A DNA stretch of 64,000 nucleotides from Aquimarina sp. AU58 (GTDB lineage: Bacteria; Bacteroidota; Bacteroidia; Flavobacteriales; Flavobacteriaceae), in the NCBI RefSeq assembly GCF_900312745.1, contig NZ_OMPD01000014.1:2914001-2978000 (forward strand). Direction: 5' to 3'. A program made the translations under genes and the position numbers. Under the pieces are notes generated by a model. It was not told where the DNA came from. It made no database searches and worked only from the letters and a program-made list of their open reading frames with translations. Of the stretch, positions 34,146 through 44,600 are shown piece by piece (position 1 is the first letter of the stretch; every line of letters starts with the position of its first letter).

Positions 34146-34805
34146 ATGCGACAACAACGAGTACAGTTTTTGGTTTTATCAATTTTGATATTGATAATAG
34201 AGATGAGTTATGCCCAATACAAAAAAACAGATTGGGAAGAAAGAGATACCTGGATGAATGTACCAGAAATCTTTAAACTTGCAGAAGTAGAGCAAGGTAA
34301 TGCAGTTGCAGATGTTGGTTGTCACGAAGGGTATTTTACGATGCATCTGGCTCAAAAAGTAGGAGAATCAGGAAAAGTCTATGCGGTAGATGTACGAGAA
34401 GATAGGATCGAAAAATTAAATAAGTATATTAAAGATCGTAAACTTCGAAATATAAAAACTGTAGTTGGAGATTATGATAACCCTAAATTACCAAATGAAG
34501 CATTAGATGTAGTTGTTGTAATGGATACATATCATGAGATGGATGATTATATGAAAATTCTGGATCATATAAAAAATGCACTAAAACAAGGAGGAAGGAT
34601 TGTAATCATTGAGAAATTTAAAAAACATATGCTCAATACATCTAGAGCAGAGCAGACCGAAGCACATACGTTGTCTTTAAAATATGTGAAGAAAGAATTA
34701 CAAAAAGCAGGATTTTTGATCACTAAAGAAATTAAGGATTTTGGAAAATGGAAAAATGAAACAGATAAAACGATTTGGATTTTGGTAGGAACTAAAAACA
34801 AGTAG
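34146..34805 (+). CDS. Exported class I SAM-dependent methyltransferase
   Basis: 220 residues from the ATG at 34146; a TTG frame start at 34113 is less likely. Its N-terminus, MRQQRVQFLVLSILILIIEMSYAQ, is a signal peptide. The methyltransferase core has AVADVGCHEGYFTMHLAQKVGESGKVYAVDVREDRIEKL (motif I and acidic loop), LDVVVVMDTYHEMDDY and GGRIVIIEKF. Export of a SAM enzyme is odd, because SAM is cytoplasmic, so the signal might act as a membrane anchor. Such exported homologues occur in Bacteroidota. Follows the cupin; target unknown. Confidence 0.85.
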   Translation: MRQQRVQFLVLSILILIIEMSYAQYKKTDWEERDTWMNVPEIFKLAEVEQGNAVADVGCHEGYFTMHLAQKVGESGKVYAVDVREDRIEKLNKYIKDRKLRNIKTVVGDYDNPKLPNEALDVVVVMDTYHEMDDYMKILDHIKNALKQGGRIVIIEKFKKHMLNTSRAEQTEAHTLSLKYVKKELQKAGFLITKEIKDFGKWKNETDKTIWILVGTKNK

Positions 34806-34814
34806 CTTTATCGG

Positions 34815-36050
34815 TTATATCTTTGATTCGTATGTTAGAAGACGTTCGTACTTGTCCAAAACACTCATTATAGATTTGTAATGCCTGTAATCTTCTTTTG
34901 TAACAATAGCCGTATTTATCACTAATATCTTACCTGTTCCAGTTTTGGGGTTAAAAAACATATAGGTCTCTGTTCCAGGATCACTACCAGTATGTCCTAT
35001 ATAGCCAACAGGAGTTATCCCCATAAAAAGACCACTATTATATTCTTCATTGTATGGGTTTTTAGTATTTCTGTTTGGTAAGTTTTTAGAAGAAAGTTGC
35101 TCTTTAAATAGTTTTGTATAACTATTTTTATCCAATAAAGTACCAGTTCCGTAATATCCTTTAATGAGTTCGATAAGATACTTGCTGAAATCAGTTATAT
35201 CTGTTAATAAACCTCCATCGGGATATGTAATAAGAGAATATTTTGGTAAACTATCATTACTACTTGAATAAAGTATAGAGTGGTTATCCATATCTATGGT
35301 ATCAAATGACCAACCCGACGCATCCATACCTAATGGTTTTAAGATATGTGCAATAGTATACTCATCATACGGAATCCCCGTTACACGCTCTATAATATAA
35401 GCAGCCAAAGTAGCTCCTATATTGCTATATTTAAAAATAGATCCAGGTTTATTTTTGAGATAGTTTCTCTTTTTGTACCATTCTCCATCTATAGAAAGTA
35501 AGTTTCTCAAAAAAATCGGTAGAGCAATAGTTTCTTCGGGATCATTAAAAATTCGATATTTTTTCATGAGTATACCTTTATCTGTCCCTTTATTATTTTT
35601 CAGAATATAAGATTTGTCATAGTATTTGGTGTCTAGTATTGTTGATGTATGCGTAGCTAAATGCCTAATTGTTATTGGTGTTTGTGGGTAGTGAGGATTG
35701 ATCACATTAAAAGGTAAATGTATGTTTACAGGATCATCAAGATTAAGTTTTCCTTGTTCCTGAGCTTTCATTAAAGCAATACCGATTAATGTTTTAGAAA
35801 CCGAAGCAATATTTTGTATGGTATGAGGTGTATATTCCTTTTTCTTTGACACATCTGCATACCCAAACCCTTTTTTATATAAAACAGCATCTTTATTTAC
35901 AATAGCAACAGAAAAACCATTAATATACCCTTGTTTTTGTAACATTTTTAATTCGCAGGTCAAAGAGTTAATATGCTCTTCATTATCATTATCCTGTGAA
36001 TATATCTGATTTAGCGCAAACAGGGCTATTATTAGAATTATCTTTATCAT
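34815..36050 (-). CDS. Exported serine hydrolase (beta-lactamase class C-like)
   Basis: 411 residues. Signal MIKIILIIALFALNQIYSQ. The beta-lactamase/transpeptidase fold has the SxxK motif in NIASVSKTLIGIAL (about residue 85), the YxN motif in FKYSNIGATLAAYIIE, and a GHTGSDPGTETYMFF segment in place of KTG. These proteins are esterases or D-amino peptidases rather than true lactamases. No second domain. Monocistronic, convergent with the methyltransferase gene. Confidence 0.88.
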   Translation of the reverse strand: MIKIILIIALFALNQIYSQDNDNEEHINSLTCELKMLQKQGYINGFSVAIVNKDAVLYKKGFGYADVSKKKEYTPHTIQNIASVSKTLIGIALMKAQEQGKLNLDDPVNIHLPFNVINPHYPQTPITIRHLATHTSTILDTKYYDKSYILKNNKGTDKGILMKKYRIFNDPEETIALPIFLRNLLSIDGEWYKKRNYLKNKPGSIFKYSNIGATLAAYIIERVTGIPYDEYTIAHILKPLGMDASGWSFDTIDMDNHSILYSSSNDSLPKYSLITYPDGGLLTDITDFSKYLIELIKGYYGTGTLLDKNSYTKLFKEQLSSKNLPNRNTKNPYNEEYNSGLFMGITPVGYIGHTGSDPGTETYMFFNPKTGTGKILVINTAIVTKEDYRHYKSIMSVLDKYERLLTYESKI

Positions 36051-36147
36051 GTATTAGAATATTTTCTACCACAAATCAAAAAATAAAATAAGTATCAAGC
36101 GTTCCAATGGATACATTGGAACCAATTTTTATAAAAATAAAGAATGA

Positions 36148-37281
36148 TTAAAGCCTATTTTTATATTCTGAAGGAGAAACCCCCGTTTCTTTTTTAAATA
36201 TCCTGTAAAAACTGGTTTTAGAACTGAAGCCACATTCATAAGCGATTCCTAAAAGTGTATAGTTTTCGTATTTAGCAGAATTTATTTTTTCTTTTACAGC
36301 GTTTACTCGATAGGTATTAATAATATCGTAGAAAGAGACATTCATATACTGGTTTAAAAGAGCAGAAAGTTTTTTATCTGTAGTGGGGATGAGTTGAGCT
36401 AATTTTATAAGAGTAAGTTCTTCATCCAGATATGGTTTTTCATTTTTTAGTACCTGTTCTAGCTTTAATCTTAGTTCAGAAAGTTCTGCATCAGTCGAAT
36501 TTGATAAGTGATGAATACGTTCTTTTTTGGTAGTTTCGGGAGTATCTTCAAGGATTAAAAAATCTGGTAACAATACTTTTGATTGATTTATACCATAGTA
36601 TCCTAAGTACGAAATGAGAAGTATCATTGCTATAACCGTGATATAGCCATGATCTGTATCTGGATAATCAAAAATATGCTGATAGAGCAATATTAGTAAA
36701 TCAATACTAATAACTATCCCACTACCTAATAATAAATGTTTAATCCACCCAGCATCTTTCTCGGTAAGATTAGAATAATTAGATTTCATGGCTTTTCTAT
36801 AGCGGGAAAATAATTTAAAAGATAAGAAAAGGTAGAAAAGAGTATACAAATTAGAGAGCTCTGCTTCTATAACCGAATGTTCGAAATAAAAATCTAAATA
36901 ATTAAATACTGGTTTTTTAATGATATCTGATATTAGTTCAGGAATTGAAATAAACACAAGATAAGTACAGAAAGGAATAAAGTGTACTATGGTGTTCCTT
37001 ATCAATTTTTCCTTTTTATGAAACAAAGATTTAATGTATAAAAATAATAATGGACCTATTAACCACTGAGTAATATCGAAAGGAACAAAACTTATCCACT
37101 GTAATACATGGATGTCGTGTAAATCGGCGTAAAAAAATATAGAAACAAATAATAGAAAAACAAATAGAACAATAAGAATATACTTAGGTAATTGCTTTTC
37201 TTTTGATTTTATTAATAAAAATAGAATTAAAACAGTAATAGTAATACCAACTACTAAAATAAAATCCACAACTAAGGTCAT
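36148..37281 (-). CDS. Membrane-anchored AraC-family regulator
   Basis: 377 residues. The N-terminal 240 residues carry about seven membrane helices (LVVDFILVVGITITVLILFLLI, YILIVLFVFLLFVSIFFY, ITQWLIGPLLFLYI and others), and the C-terminal 100 are an AraC DNA-binding domain: EELTLIKLAQLIPTTDKKLSALLNQYMNVSFYDIINTYRVNAVKEKI and TLLGIAYECGFSSKTSFYRIFKKETGVSPSEYK. This 7TM-AraC form is a Bacteroidota speciality, with the membrane part sensing a small molecule. It lies downstream of the aldehyde dehydrogenase/DUF779 genes, 124 bases away. Confidence 0.92.
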   Translation of the reverse strand: MTLVVDFILVVGITITVLILFLLIKSKEKQLPKYILIVLFVFLLFVSIFFYADLHDIHVLQWISFVPFDITQWLIGPLLFLYIKSLFHKKEKLIRNTIVHFIPFCTYLVFISIPELISDIIKKPVFNYLDFYFEHSVIEAELSNLYTLFYLFLSFKLFSRYRKAMKSNYSNLTEKDAGWIKHLLLGSGIVISIDLLILLYQHIFDYPDTDHGYITVIAMILLISYLGYYGINQSKVLLPDFLILEDTPETTKKERIHHLSNSTDAELSELRLKLEQVLKNEKPYLDEELTLIKLAQLIPTTDKKLSALLNQYMNVSFYDIINTYRVNAVKEKINSAKYENYTLLGIAYECGFSSKTSFYRIFKKETGVSPSEYKNRL

Positions 37282-37405
37282 TCATTCATTTTTTTATTAA
37301 TCTTTTTACAAGAGATTGCTCTCATTTTTAATATAGACTAATATAAATAATTAATGTTACTATCATGTTATATCGAATAGTAGATATCACTTGCTGTTTG
37401 ATCAT

Positions 37406-37780
37406 CTATATTTCACCAACGTGGATAGCACTTAGCTCTTTCATTTCTTGTTCGGTATATATTCTTGATTTGATGATAAAACGAATTCCCATAGGGATTT
37501 CGAGTGAAAAACTAGATCCCCTACCTTTTACAATATCTATAGTTAATTGTGTATGTTTCCAATATTCGAATTGGTCTTCAGACATATAAAAATCACAACC
37601 ATGAATATTGCCCAGCCAGATATCTGTTTCATTAATCATTAATTCTCCTTTTTGAAAACACATCGGGGAGGAGCCATCACAGCATCCTCCACTTTGATGA
37701 AACATCAACTCCCCGTGTTTTGCAGTAAGGGTATCGATTACAGCTTTTGCTGCATCGGTAATCTTAATACGTGATATCAT
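37406..37780 (-). CDS. DUF779 family protein
   Basis: 124 residues. Sequence FHQSGGCCDGSSPMCFQKGELM near residues 28-50 holds the conserved cysteine motif of DUF779; later HGCDFYMSEDQFEYWKHTQLTIDIVKGRGSSFSLE. DUF779 genes are almost always beside an aldehyde dehydrogenase of the ExaC/AldB type, as here (11 bases apart), so it is probably an accessory protein of that enzyme. Its action is not known. Confidence 0.93.
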   Translation of the reverse strand: MISRIKITDAAKAVIDTLTAKHGELMFHQSGGCCDGSSPMCFQKGELMINETDIWLGNIHGCDFYMSEDQFEYWKHTQLTIDIVKGRGSSFSLEIPMGIRFIIKSRIYTEQEMKELSAIHVGEI

Positions 37781-37791
37781 TTTTTCATTTT

Positions 37792-39315
37792 TTAGAAGAA
37801 GCCCATCGCTTTTTTATCGTAAGATATGAGCATGTTTTTAGTTTGGCGGTAGTGATTAAGCATCATTTTGTGGGTTTCTCTACCAATTCCAGATTTTTTA
37901 TACCCTCCAAAAGGAGCATGTGCTGGATAGGTATGATAGCAATTTACCCAAACACGACCTGCCTGTACTGCTCTCGAAACCTGATAAGCCTGATGAGTAT
38001 CACGAGTCCATACTCCGGCACCTAATCCATATAATGTATCGTTAGCTATCTCAATAGCTTCTGCCTCATCTTTAAACGTAGTAACACATGCCACAGGACC
38101 AAAGATTTCTTCCTGAAATACGCGCATTTTGTTATTCCCTTTTAGAAGTGTAGGTTTTATATAGTAACCATTTTCGAGCCCTTCGATATAGGCAGATTCT
38201 CCTCCTGTTAATACTTCGCATCCTTCTTCTTTTCCAATAGAAAGATAGTTTAGTATTTTTTCATATTGATCATTAGAAGCCTGAGCTCCCATCATCGTTT
38301 CGGGGTCTAATGGATGCCCTAATTTAATAGCTTCTGTACGCTCAATAACACGTTCTATAAATTGGTCATATATACTTTCCTGAATTAAAATTCTGGAAGG
38401 GCAAGTACATACTTCTCCCTGATTGAGAGCAAACATTACTGCTCCTTCTAAAGACTTATCAAAAAACTCATCATCAGCCTCCATGATACTTTCAAAAAAG
38501 ATATTTGGTGATTTCCCTCCAAGTTCCAGAGTTACCGGAATGATATTTTTTGATGCATATTGCATGATAAGCTGCCCTGTAGTAGTTTCTCCGGTAAAGG
38601 CTATTTTATTAATACGTGGACTTGATGCTAACGGTTTACCTGCTTCAACTCCAAAACCATTTACTACATTAAGAACACCAGCAGGAAGTATACCTTCGAT
38701 AAGTTCCATTAAGATCATAATCCCAACAGGAGTTTGTTCTGCTGGTTTTAAAATAACACAGTTTCCTGCTGCCAGTGCTGGGGCAATTTTCCAAGTGGCC
38801 ATTAATAAAGGGAAATTCCATGGGATAATTTGCCCAACAACTCCCAGAGGTTCTGGTACATTTATAGATACCGTATTGGCGTCGAGTTCACTAACCGAGC
38901 CTTCTTCTGCACGAATTACTCCTGCAAAATATCTAAAATGATCAATCGCTAATGGAAGATCTGCAGCAAGAGTTTCGCGTAATGCTTTTCCATTATCCCA
39001 GGTTTCTGCCCGGGCTAATACTTCTAGATTTTCTTCTAATACCGTTGCAATTTTTAATAAACAGTTACTACGATATGTGGCAGAAGAATTGTTCCACTCT
39101 GGTGCAGCAGCCCATGCAGCGTCAATTGCAAGTTCTATATCTTCACTGGTAGAACGAGCCACTTTGGTAAAGCTAACTCCGTCAACCGGAGAGATGTTTT
39201 CAAAATATAGGCCTTTTACTGGTGAGGTCCATTTTCCTCCAATATAATTATCATATTGGTCCTTAAAGTTTGGTCTTTCCATTTTACTTTTAGGGGATGC
39301 TTGTGAGATACTCAT
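37792..39315 (-). CDS. Aldehyde dehydrogenase, ExaC/AldB-like
   Basis: 507-residue NAD(P)-dependent aldehyde dehydrogenase. Cofactor and catalytic signatures: [49 protein letters not shown], the base Glu in [13 protein letters not shown], and the nucleophile Cys in [18 protein letters not shown]. End [23 protein letters not shown] is typical of the AldB/ExaC group, which oxidises acetaldehyde and similar short aldehydes. First gene of the ALDH-DUF779 operon. Confidence 0.95.
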   Translation of the reverse strand: MSISQASPKSKMERPNFKDQYDNYIGGKWTSPVKGLYFENISPVDGVSFTKVARSTSEDIELAIDAAWAAAPEWNNSSATYRSNCLLKIATVLEENLEVLARAETWDNGKALRETLAADLPLAIDHFRYFAGVIRAEEGSVSELDANTVSINVPEPLGVVGQIIPWNFPLLMATWKIAPALAAGNCVILKPAEQTPVGIMILMELIEGILPAGVLNVVNGFGVEAGKPLASSPRINKIAFTGETTTGQLIMQYASKNIIPVTLELGGKSPNIFFESIMEADDEFFDKSLEGAVMFALNQGEVCTCPSRILIQESIYDQFIERVIERTEAIKLGHPLDPETMMGAQASNDQYEKILNYLSIGKEEGCEVLTGGESAYIEGLENGYYIKPTLLKGNNKMRVFQEEIFGPVACVTTFKDEAEAIEIANDTLYGLGAGVWTRDTHQAYQVSRAVQAGRVWVNCYHTYPAHAPFGGYKKSGIGRETHKMMLNHYRQTKNMLISYDKKAMGFF

Positions 39316-39472
39316 AATTTTAGATTTAAAGGTTTTTAAGTAATAAAATGTGTGTGTATTGTCTACATGTGTAATGTGTTGACAAGAAGAGATCTATCCT
39401 TAAATATACGGCATTTTGATCATATTACTTTAGCAAACACTGTTAATATTATTGTAGATTTTTAAGGAGTAT

Positions 39473-39537
39473 AACACCCATATATTTATGGGGTGTTTAC
39501 CTTATGTTTTATAGTTGTAAAACTCTGTTTTACAACT
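39473..39537. promoter_or_regulatory. Two palindromes upstream of the MNIO operon
   Basis: AACACCCATA (39473-39482) pairs, with one bulge, with TATGGGGTGTT (39487-39497). AGTTGTAAAAC (39513-39523) and GTTTTACAACT (39527-39537) form a perfect 11-bp inverted repeat with a TCT centre, ending 48 bases before the start at 39586. No gene ends here on the plus strand, so they are better candidates for operators than for terminators. Confidence 0.5.
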
Positions 39538-39585
39538 GATTGTGTTAGTATTTTTATGTGATTAATAATTAAAACACAAAAAAAG

Positions 39586-39993
39586 ATGAAAAGTAATCAA
39601 AGAGTGGGAAGAGGGGCAGTAAGATTATCAATCCCAGCAAAAGTTGCGTATGATGCAAAAGCCTTTCAAAATAGTATTCATGAGCTGTTAGATGAATTGG
39701 GATGTCCAAAATGTTTCTCTGGGGTAGATTGTTATTTTCAGACGATTAGAGATTACGTTTTAGACCCGAGAGAAAATGTAGTTTCACGATCACTGGCTTT
39801 TAGAGATCCTTCTCCACAACCTAGTAAATTAATAGCAACAAAAACTCTAAATGTTGGGGTGTCCCCGGCAGTATCTTATGATATTGGTAAGATTGATGAA
39901 GCTATAAAAAGTATTTTTGAAGAAATAGGATGCCTGGCATGTTGTTCTGGGAATGATATATTCTTTCAAAACCAGTTTGATTTTAATTTTTAA
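39586..39993 (+). CDS. Duplicated Cys-motif protein, candidate MNIO substrate
   Basis: 135 residues, no signal peptide. It is made of two similar halves. Half 1 has SIPAKVAYDAKAFQNSIHEL and then GCPKCFSGVDCYFQ (39-52); half 2 has GVSPAVSYDIGKIDEAIKSI and then GCLACCSGNDIFFQ (115-128). The shared motif is GC-x2-C-x-SG-x-D-x2-FQ. A basic, glycine-containing N-terminus (MKSNQRVGRGAVR) precedes. It is directly upstream (8 bases) of an MNIO-family enzyme, the usual place of the Cys-containing peptide substrate of such enzymes. I do not recognise the family; the substrate role is inferred from context and motif. Confidence 0.75.
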   Translation: MKSNQRVGRGAVRLSIPAKVAYDAKAFQNSIHELLDELGCPKCFSGVDCYFQTIRDYVLDPRENVVSRSLAFRDPSPQPSKLIATKTLNVGVSPAVSYDIGKIDEAIKSIFEEIGCLACCSGNDIFFQNQFDFNF

Positions 39994-40001
39994 AACAAAT
40001 C

Positions 40002-41456
40002 ATGGGTGTAATTGAAAAAACGCTAGAATTAGAATGCCTACCACAATTAGGGGTAGGCATTATTTACTCGCCTACAGTGGCCAATATTAATTTCCCTAAT
40101 GGGCTAATTGATACGTTTGAAATAGAACCTCAAACATTGTGCATCAGAGATGAAAATGACAACTTGAAGGTACCAACAGAAGTTTTTGAAGAAATACATA
40201 AACTACCATATCATAAATTAGTACATAGCATAGGAGCGCCTGTAGGAGGAAGCTTACTGCCCAAAAATGATCAGTTAGCATTAATTAAATATGCTACAAC
40301 TCTTTTTGAGAGCCCCTGGGTAACAGAACATCTTAGTTTTAACGCCACTACCGAATTTAATACTGGTTTTTTTCTTCCGCCTTGCCAAACAAAAAAAGGG
40401 TTGGAATTAGCCATACGAAACATAAAGTATCTTCAAGATAAAATAGGAAAACCAATAGCTATTGAAACCGGGGTAAATTATCTAAAACCCAATAGTCATG
40501 AAATGAATGATGGAAGTTTTGTTGCAGAATTATGTAGAGAAACGGGATGTGGAATATTATTAGATATTCACAATATTTTTGCTAATCAATTAAATGGTCG
40601 TCAAAGTATTACAAACTTCTTAAAAGAAATACCACTAGAGCATGTAGTAGAAATGCATATTGCAGGAGGAACCGAATTAAATAATTTATGGATGGATTCT
40701 CATTCTGGACCTATAGATAAAAGGTTACTTGCTATAACAAAAGAAATTTTACCAGATCTTACTAATTTAAAGGCTGTTACTTATGAAATATTTGATTCTT
40801 ATATTCCTGTAGTTGGTGATGCTCTTATTATTTCTGAAATGGAAAAAGTAAGAGAACTTTGGGAAAACAGAAAAGAGCAATATCATATTTCTGAAGAAGA
40901 AAAATTGCCTAAGACGGTATGTAATATTCAAAAACTTAATCAGGAATTTGATCCTATCGCATGGGAAAACATGCTAGGTAATCATGTTATTGGCCGAGTA
41001 GATGAACATAATGTGCTAGAGAATGAAGAAAGAATTAAAATTTATCAAAAGTTAATAAAAGAATTTAGAGCTTCTATGGTAGCTCGAATTTTTAAACTTA
41101 CAACACGATATATGATGTTGGTGTTAGGGATGGAAGTATTTGCTGCCATTCTTAATGATTTTTGGAAACATTACCCTCCCGAACAACTAAGTCATAAAGA
41201 AGCTAAGAATTTTGCTGCTTATCTAATGCATAAAGACTATAAACTTCCTTGGTTAGATCGATTACTTAACTATGAAGTTGCTGTACTTGATACTCTAATG
41301 GATGAAACTCTTAGGGTAGTTACATTCGATGCCGACCCTACACCTATGTTTAATGCTCTTTCTCAAGGAAAATTACCAGAAAAAATAGGAGATTTGGGAG
41401 ATTATGAAGTCGAAATTACTCCCGAAACCTCTACAACAAACTGGATGGTGATATAG
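40002..41456 (+). CDS. DUF692 / MNIO iron oxidase fused to a DUF2063-like partner domain
   Basis: 484 residues. Residues about 1-285 are a DUF692 TIM-barrel oxidase (family of MbnB and TglH, which oxidise Cys residues of peptide substrates using a multinuclear iron centre). Likely metal ligands are all visible: His75, His110 (EHLSF), Glu155 (IETGVN), Asp188 and His190/Asn191 (LLDIHNIFAN), His219 (MHIAGG), Asp232 and His234 (DSHSG), Glu262. Residues about 310-460 (NEERIKIYQKLIKEFRASM, WKHYPPEQLSHKEAKNFAAYL, LPWLDRLLNYEVAVLDTLMDE) look like the DUF2063 partner that in other systems is a separate gene. Cotranscribed with the duplicated Cys-motif protein upstream. Product unknown. Confidence 0.85.
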   Translation: MGVIEKTLELECLPQLGVGIIYSPTVANINFPNGLIDTFEIEPQTLCIRDENDNLKVPTEVFEEIHKLPYHKLVHSIGAPVGGSLLPKNDQLALIKYATTLFESPWVTEHLSFNATTEFNTGFFLPPCQTKKGLELAIRNIKYLQDKIGKPIAIETGVNYLKPNSHEMNDGSFVAELCRETGCGILLDIHNIFANQLNGRQSITNFLKEIPLEHVVEMHIAGGTELNNLWMDSHSGPIDKRLLAITKEILPDLTNLKAVTYEIFDSYIPVVGDALIISEMEKVRELWENRKEQYHISEEEKLPKTVCNIQKLNQEFDPIAWENMLGNHVIGRVDEHNVLENEERIKIYQKLIKEFRASMVARIFKLTTRYMMLVLGMEVFAAILNDFWKHYPPEQLSHKEAKNFAAYLMHKDYKLPWLDRLLNYEVAVLDTLMDETLRVVTFDADPTPMFNALSQGKLPEKIGDLGDYEVEITPETSTTNWMVI

Positions 41457-41674
41457 TAAAAAAAGAGGCTATATAGTGTATTTGTAGTAATTATTTTGTG
41501 TCGTTTTTTTATATTGTTTTCTACAAGAAAGGATTAATAGGAGCCTTCTCTAAAAACAAAGAAAATAACGTTTCTACTTAATTCTCACGAATTTAGTACC
41601 TTTAGGTTTGATATTTATTACACGATATCATTAAAACCTAAATATTAACTCAATTTAAATTACTCTTAAAACCA

Positions 41675-44600
41675 ATGAAAAAAAACATCATGTTAATGCT
41701 GTTGGTGTATTGCACCATAAGCATTTCTCTTTTTGCGCAAAAAAGTAATAAAGAGCTCGCCAACGAATATCTGAACCTAAAAGGTGAAGTGATTTTTAGC
41801 TTCACAATCAATAACAAAGCAGAATTAAGTACTATTACCAAAGAATTAGCTATTGTTCATTTTGATGAAAATACCAATAGTGTTAAAGTAATGGCTAATA
41901 AAAGCCAATTTTCTTCTTTCCTACAAAAGAATGTTCCTTTTACCCTAACTTCAGAAGATAATATCATTGGGTATAGAACTATGACTTCTGATCTGGCGAT
42001 AAAAGCCGCTACATTTCCACTTACTGCATACCCAACATATGCTGATTATGTAACAATGATGAATGATTTTGCCACTAATAATCCATCTTTATGTAAAGTA
42101 GAAAATATCGGAGCTACAGGAGAAGGAGATAAATCGATATTATTTGTGAAATTATCAGATAATGTAAACCAAAACGAGCAAGAACCTCGAGTAATGTATA
42201 CTTCTTCTATGCATGGTGATGAGATCGCAGGATACCCTATGATGCTTAATCTTATTGATTATTTACTAGGAGCTTATAAGAATACAAGTCATCCAAAACA
42301 CGCTGAGATCAAAACCCTTTTGGATAATAATGAGGTATGGATTAATCCACTGGCAAATCCTGATGGTACATATCGCAATAGTGCAAATAACACATCTGTT
42401 GCTAATGCTACCCGAGGAAATGCTAATAATGTAGATTTAAATAGAAATTACCCCGATCCAGATGATGGGGCACATCCAGATGGTAACAGTTATCAGACAG
42501 AAACTGTTGCTTTTATGAATTTTGCTGATACCAAACATTTTGTATTGTCTGCTAATTTTCATGGCGGAATAGAATTAATCAACTACCCATGGGATACATA
42601 CGCAGGAGCACATCCCGATGAGGATTACTTCATTTATGTATCTAAAGAATACAGAGATCACTGTCAGGCGAATAGTCCTTCAGGATATTTTACCGGACAA
42701 AATAATGGTATTACAAACGGGTATGCATGGTATGAGGTACAAGGAGGTAGACAGGATTACCAAATATATAATCAGAAAGGAAGGGAAGTTACTGTTGAAC
42801 TGTCAAACAATAAAACTCCCCCTGCTAATCAATTGGTAAATTATTGGAACTATAATAGAGAAGCACTTCTGGCATTTTTGAAACAAATAAATTATGGTAT
42901 TCGCGGAGTAGTAACCGATGCATCAACCAGCCAGCCAATACAAGCCAAAGTAACTGTTGTAGGTCGTGAGAGTTATGACTCCTGGACACCCACAGAATTA
43001 CCAGAAGGAGATTATTACAGACCTATAAAAGCAGGAACTTATGATATTTTATACGAAGCAGAATGTTATGAATCACTTACTTTAACCGGGGTAACAGTAG
43101 CAGACTATGCTGCAGTGGTTAAAAATGTTCAATTAACACCTATTGGTGGAGTAGCCCCAACAGGATTAGCAGCATCAAATATACAACCTACAACAGCAAC
43201 ATTGAACTGGAATGCTAATTCTGGAGCTACATATGATGTAAGATATCGTGCTACTGGAAGTTCGAATTGGACTACTTTGTCTTCCAATACAAATACAATT
43301 AACATAACCGGGTTAACTGCTACAACTCAATATGAAGCTCAGGTAAGAAGTAATTGCGCAGGAGGAGCAAGTTCTCCTTATAGTACTTTAATAAACTTTA
43401 CAACTACAGATACTCAAGCTTGCACAGGGGTAAATAGTTTCCCATATACAGAAAGTTTTGAAACTGGTTTGGGCCTTTGGACTAATGCAACCGGAGATGA
43501 TATTAATTGGACACGAGATTCTGGAGGAACTTCCTCATCGTCAACAGGACCGTCATCGGCTCAAGATGGTACTTTCTATTTATATACCGAGGCATCTACA
43601 AATGTTACACCACCAGGAAGCCCAAATAAAACAGCACTTCTTAATAGCCCTTGTATTGATTTGGCAACTCTTTCTGGTATTTCTTTAGAATTTGGATATC
43701 ATATGTATGGATCTAATATGGGAAGTATGGAAGTCTTAGTGAGTACAGATGATGGAGCTAATTACACATCATTATGGACAAAGAGCGGGGATCTGGGTAA
43801 TACTTGGAACCAAGCAACAATAGATCTTACTGCATACGCCGGATCGGTCATAAAACTACAGTTTAAAGGTACTACAGGAACAAGTTTTAGAAGTGATATG
43901 GCAATAGATAATATTAGTATAAAATCTTCTGCTCCCGATACAGAAGCTCCTTCTGTACCAACTGGACTCACAACATCGTCGGTTACTTCGACTACTATTG
44001 GGTTATCCTGGAATGCTTCGACAGATAATATAGGAGTATCGGGATATGAAGTATATCAGGGAGCTACTTTGGTTACAACGGCGACAAGCACCAGTTATAC
44101 TGTTACTGGATTGACACCTAATACTAGCTATACTTTTTCTGTAAAGGCTAAAGATGCGGCAGGAAATATTTCTTCATCTAGTAATACAGCTAGTGCAACT
44201 ACATCTGATACTTCAATTACATATTGTGATTCTAAAGGAAACAATGTAAGTTATGAATATATCGATTATGTGGGGCTAGGTGGTATTACAAATACGACAG
44301 CTGCAAATGCAGGGTATGGAGATTTTACCAATTTAATTGCAAATATCGGAACAGGAACAAATACAATTGTAGTAAGTGCCGGTTTTGCAAATACGGCATA
44401 TAGAGAATATTGGAGTATATGGATTGATTATAATCAAAATGGGACTTTTGATGCTGCTGAGCAGATTGTATCAAATTTATCCAATAGTAGTGCTAATCAA
44501 TCTTTTAATTTTGATGTTCCTACTACAGCTGTGGCAGGTAATACAAGAATGCGGGTATCTATGAAATACAGTACAGCATCTGGACCATGTGATACCTTTA

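Noticed and set aside
38423-38941. 172-codon plus-strand frame inside the aldehyde dehydrogenase gene
   Set aside because: Shadow of a highly conserved enzyme; no family features of its own.
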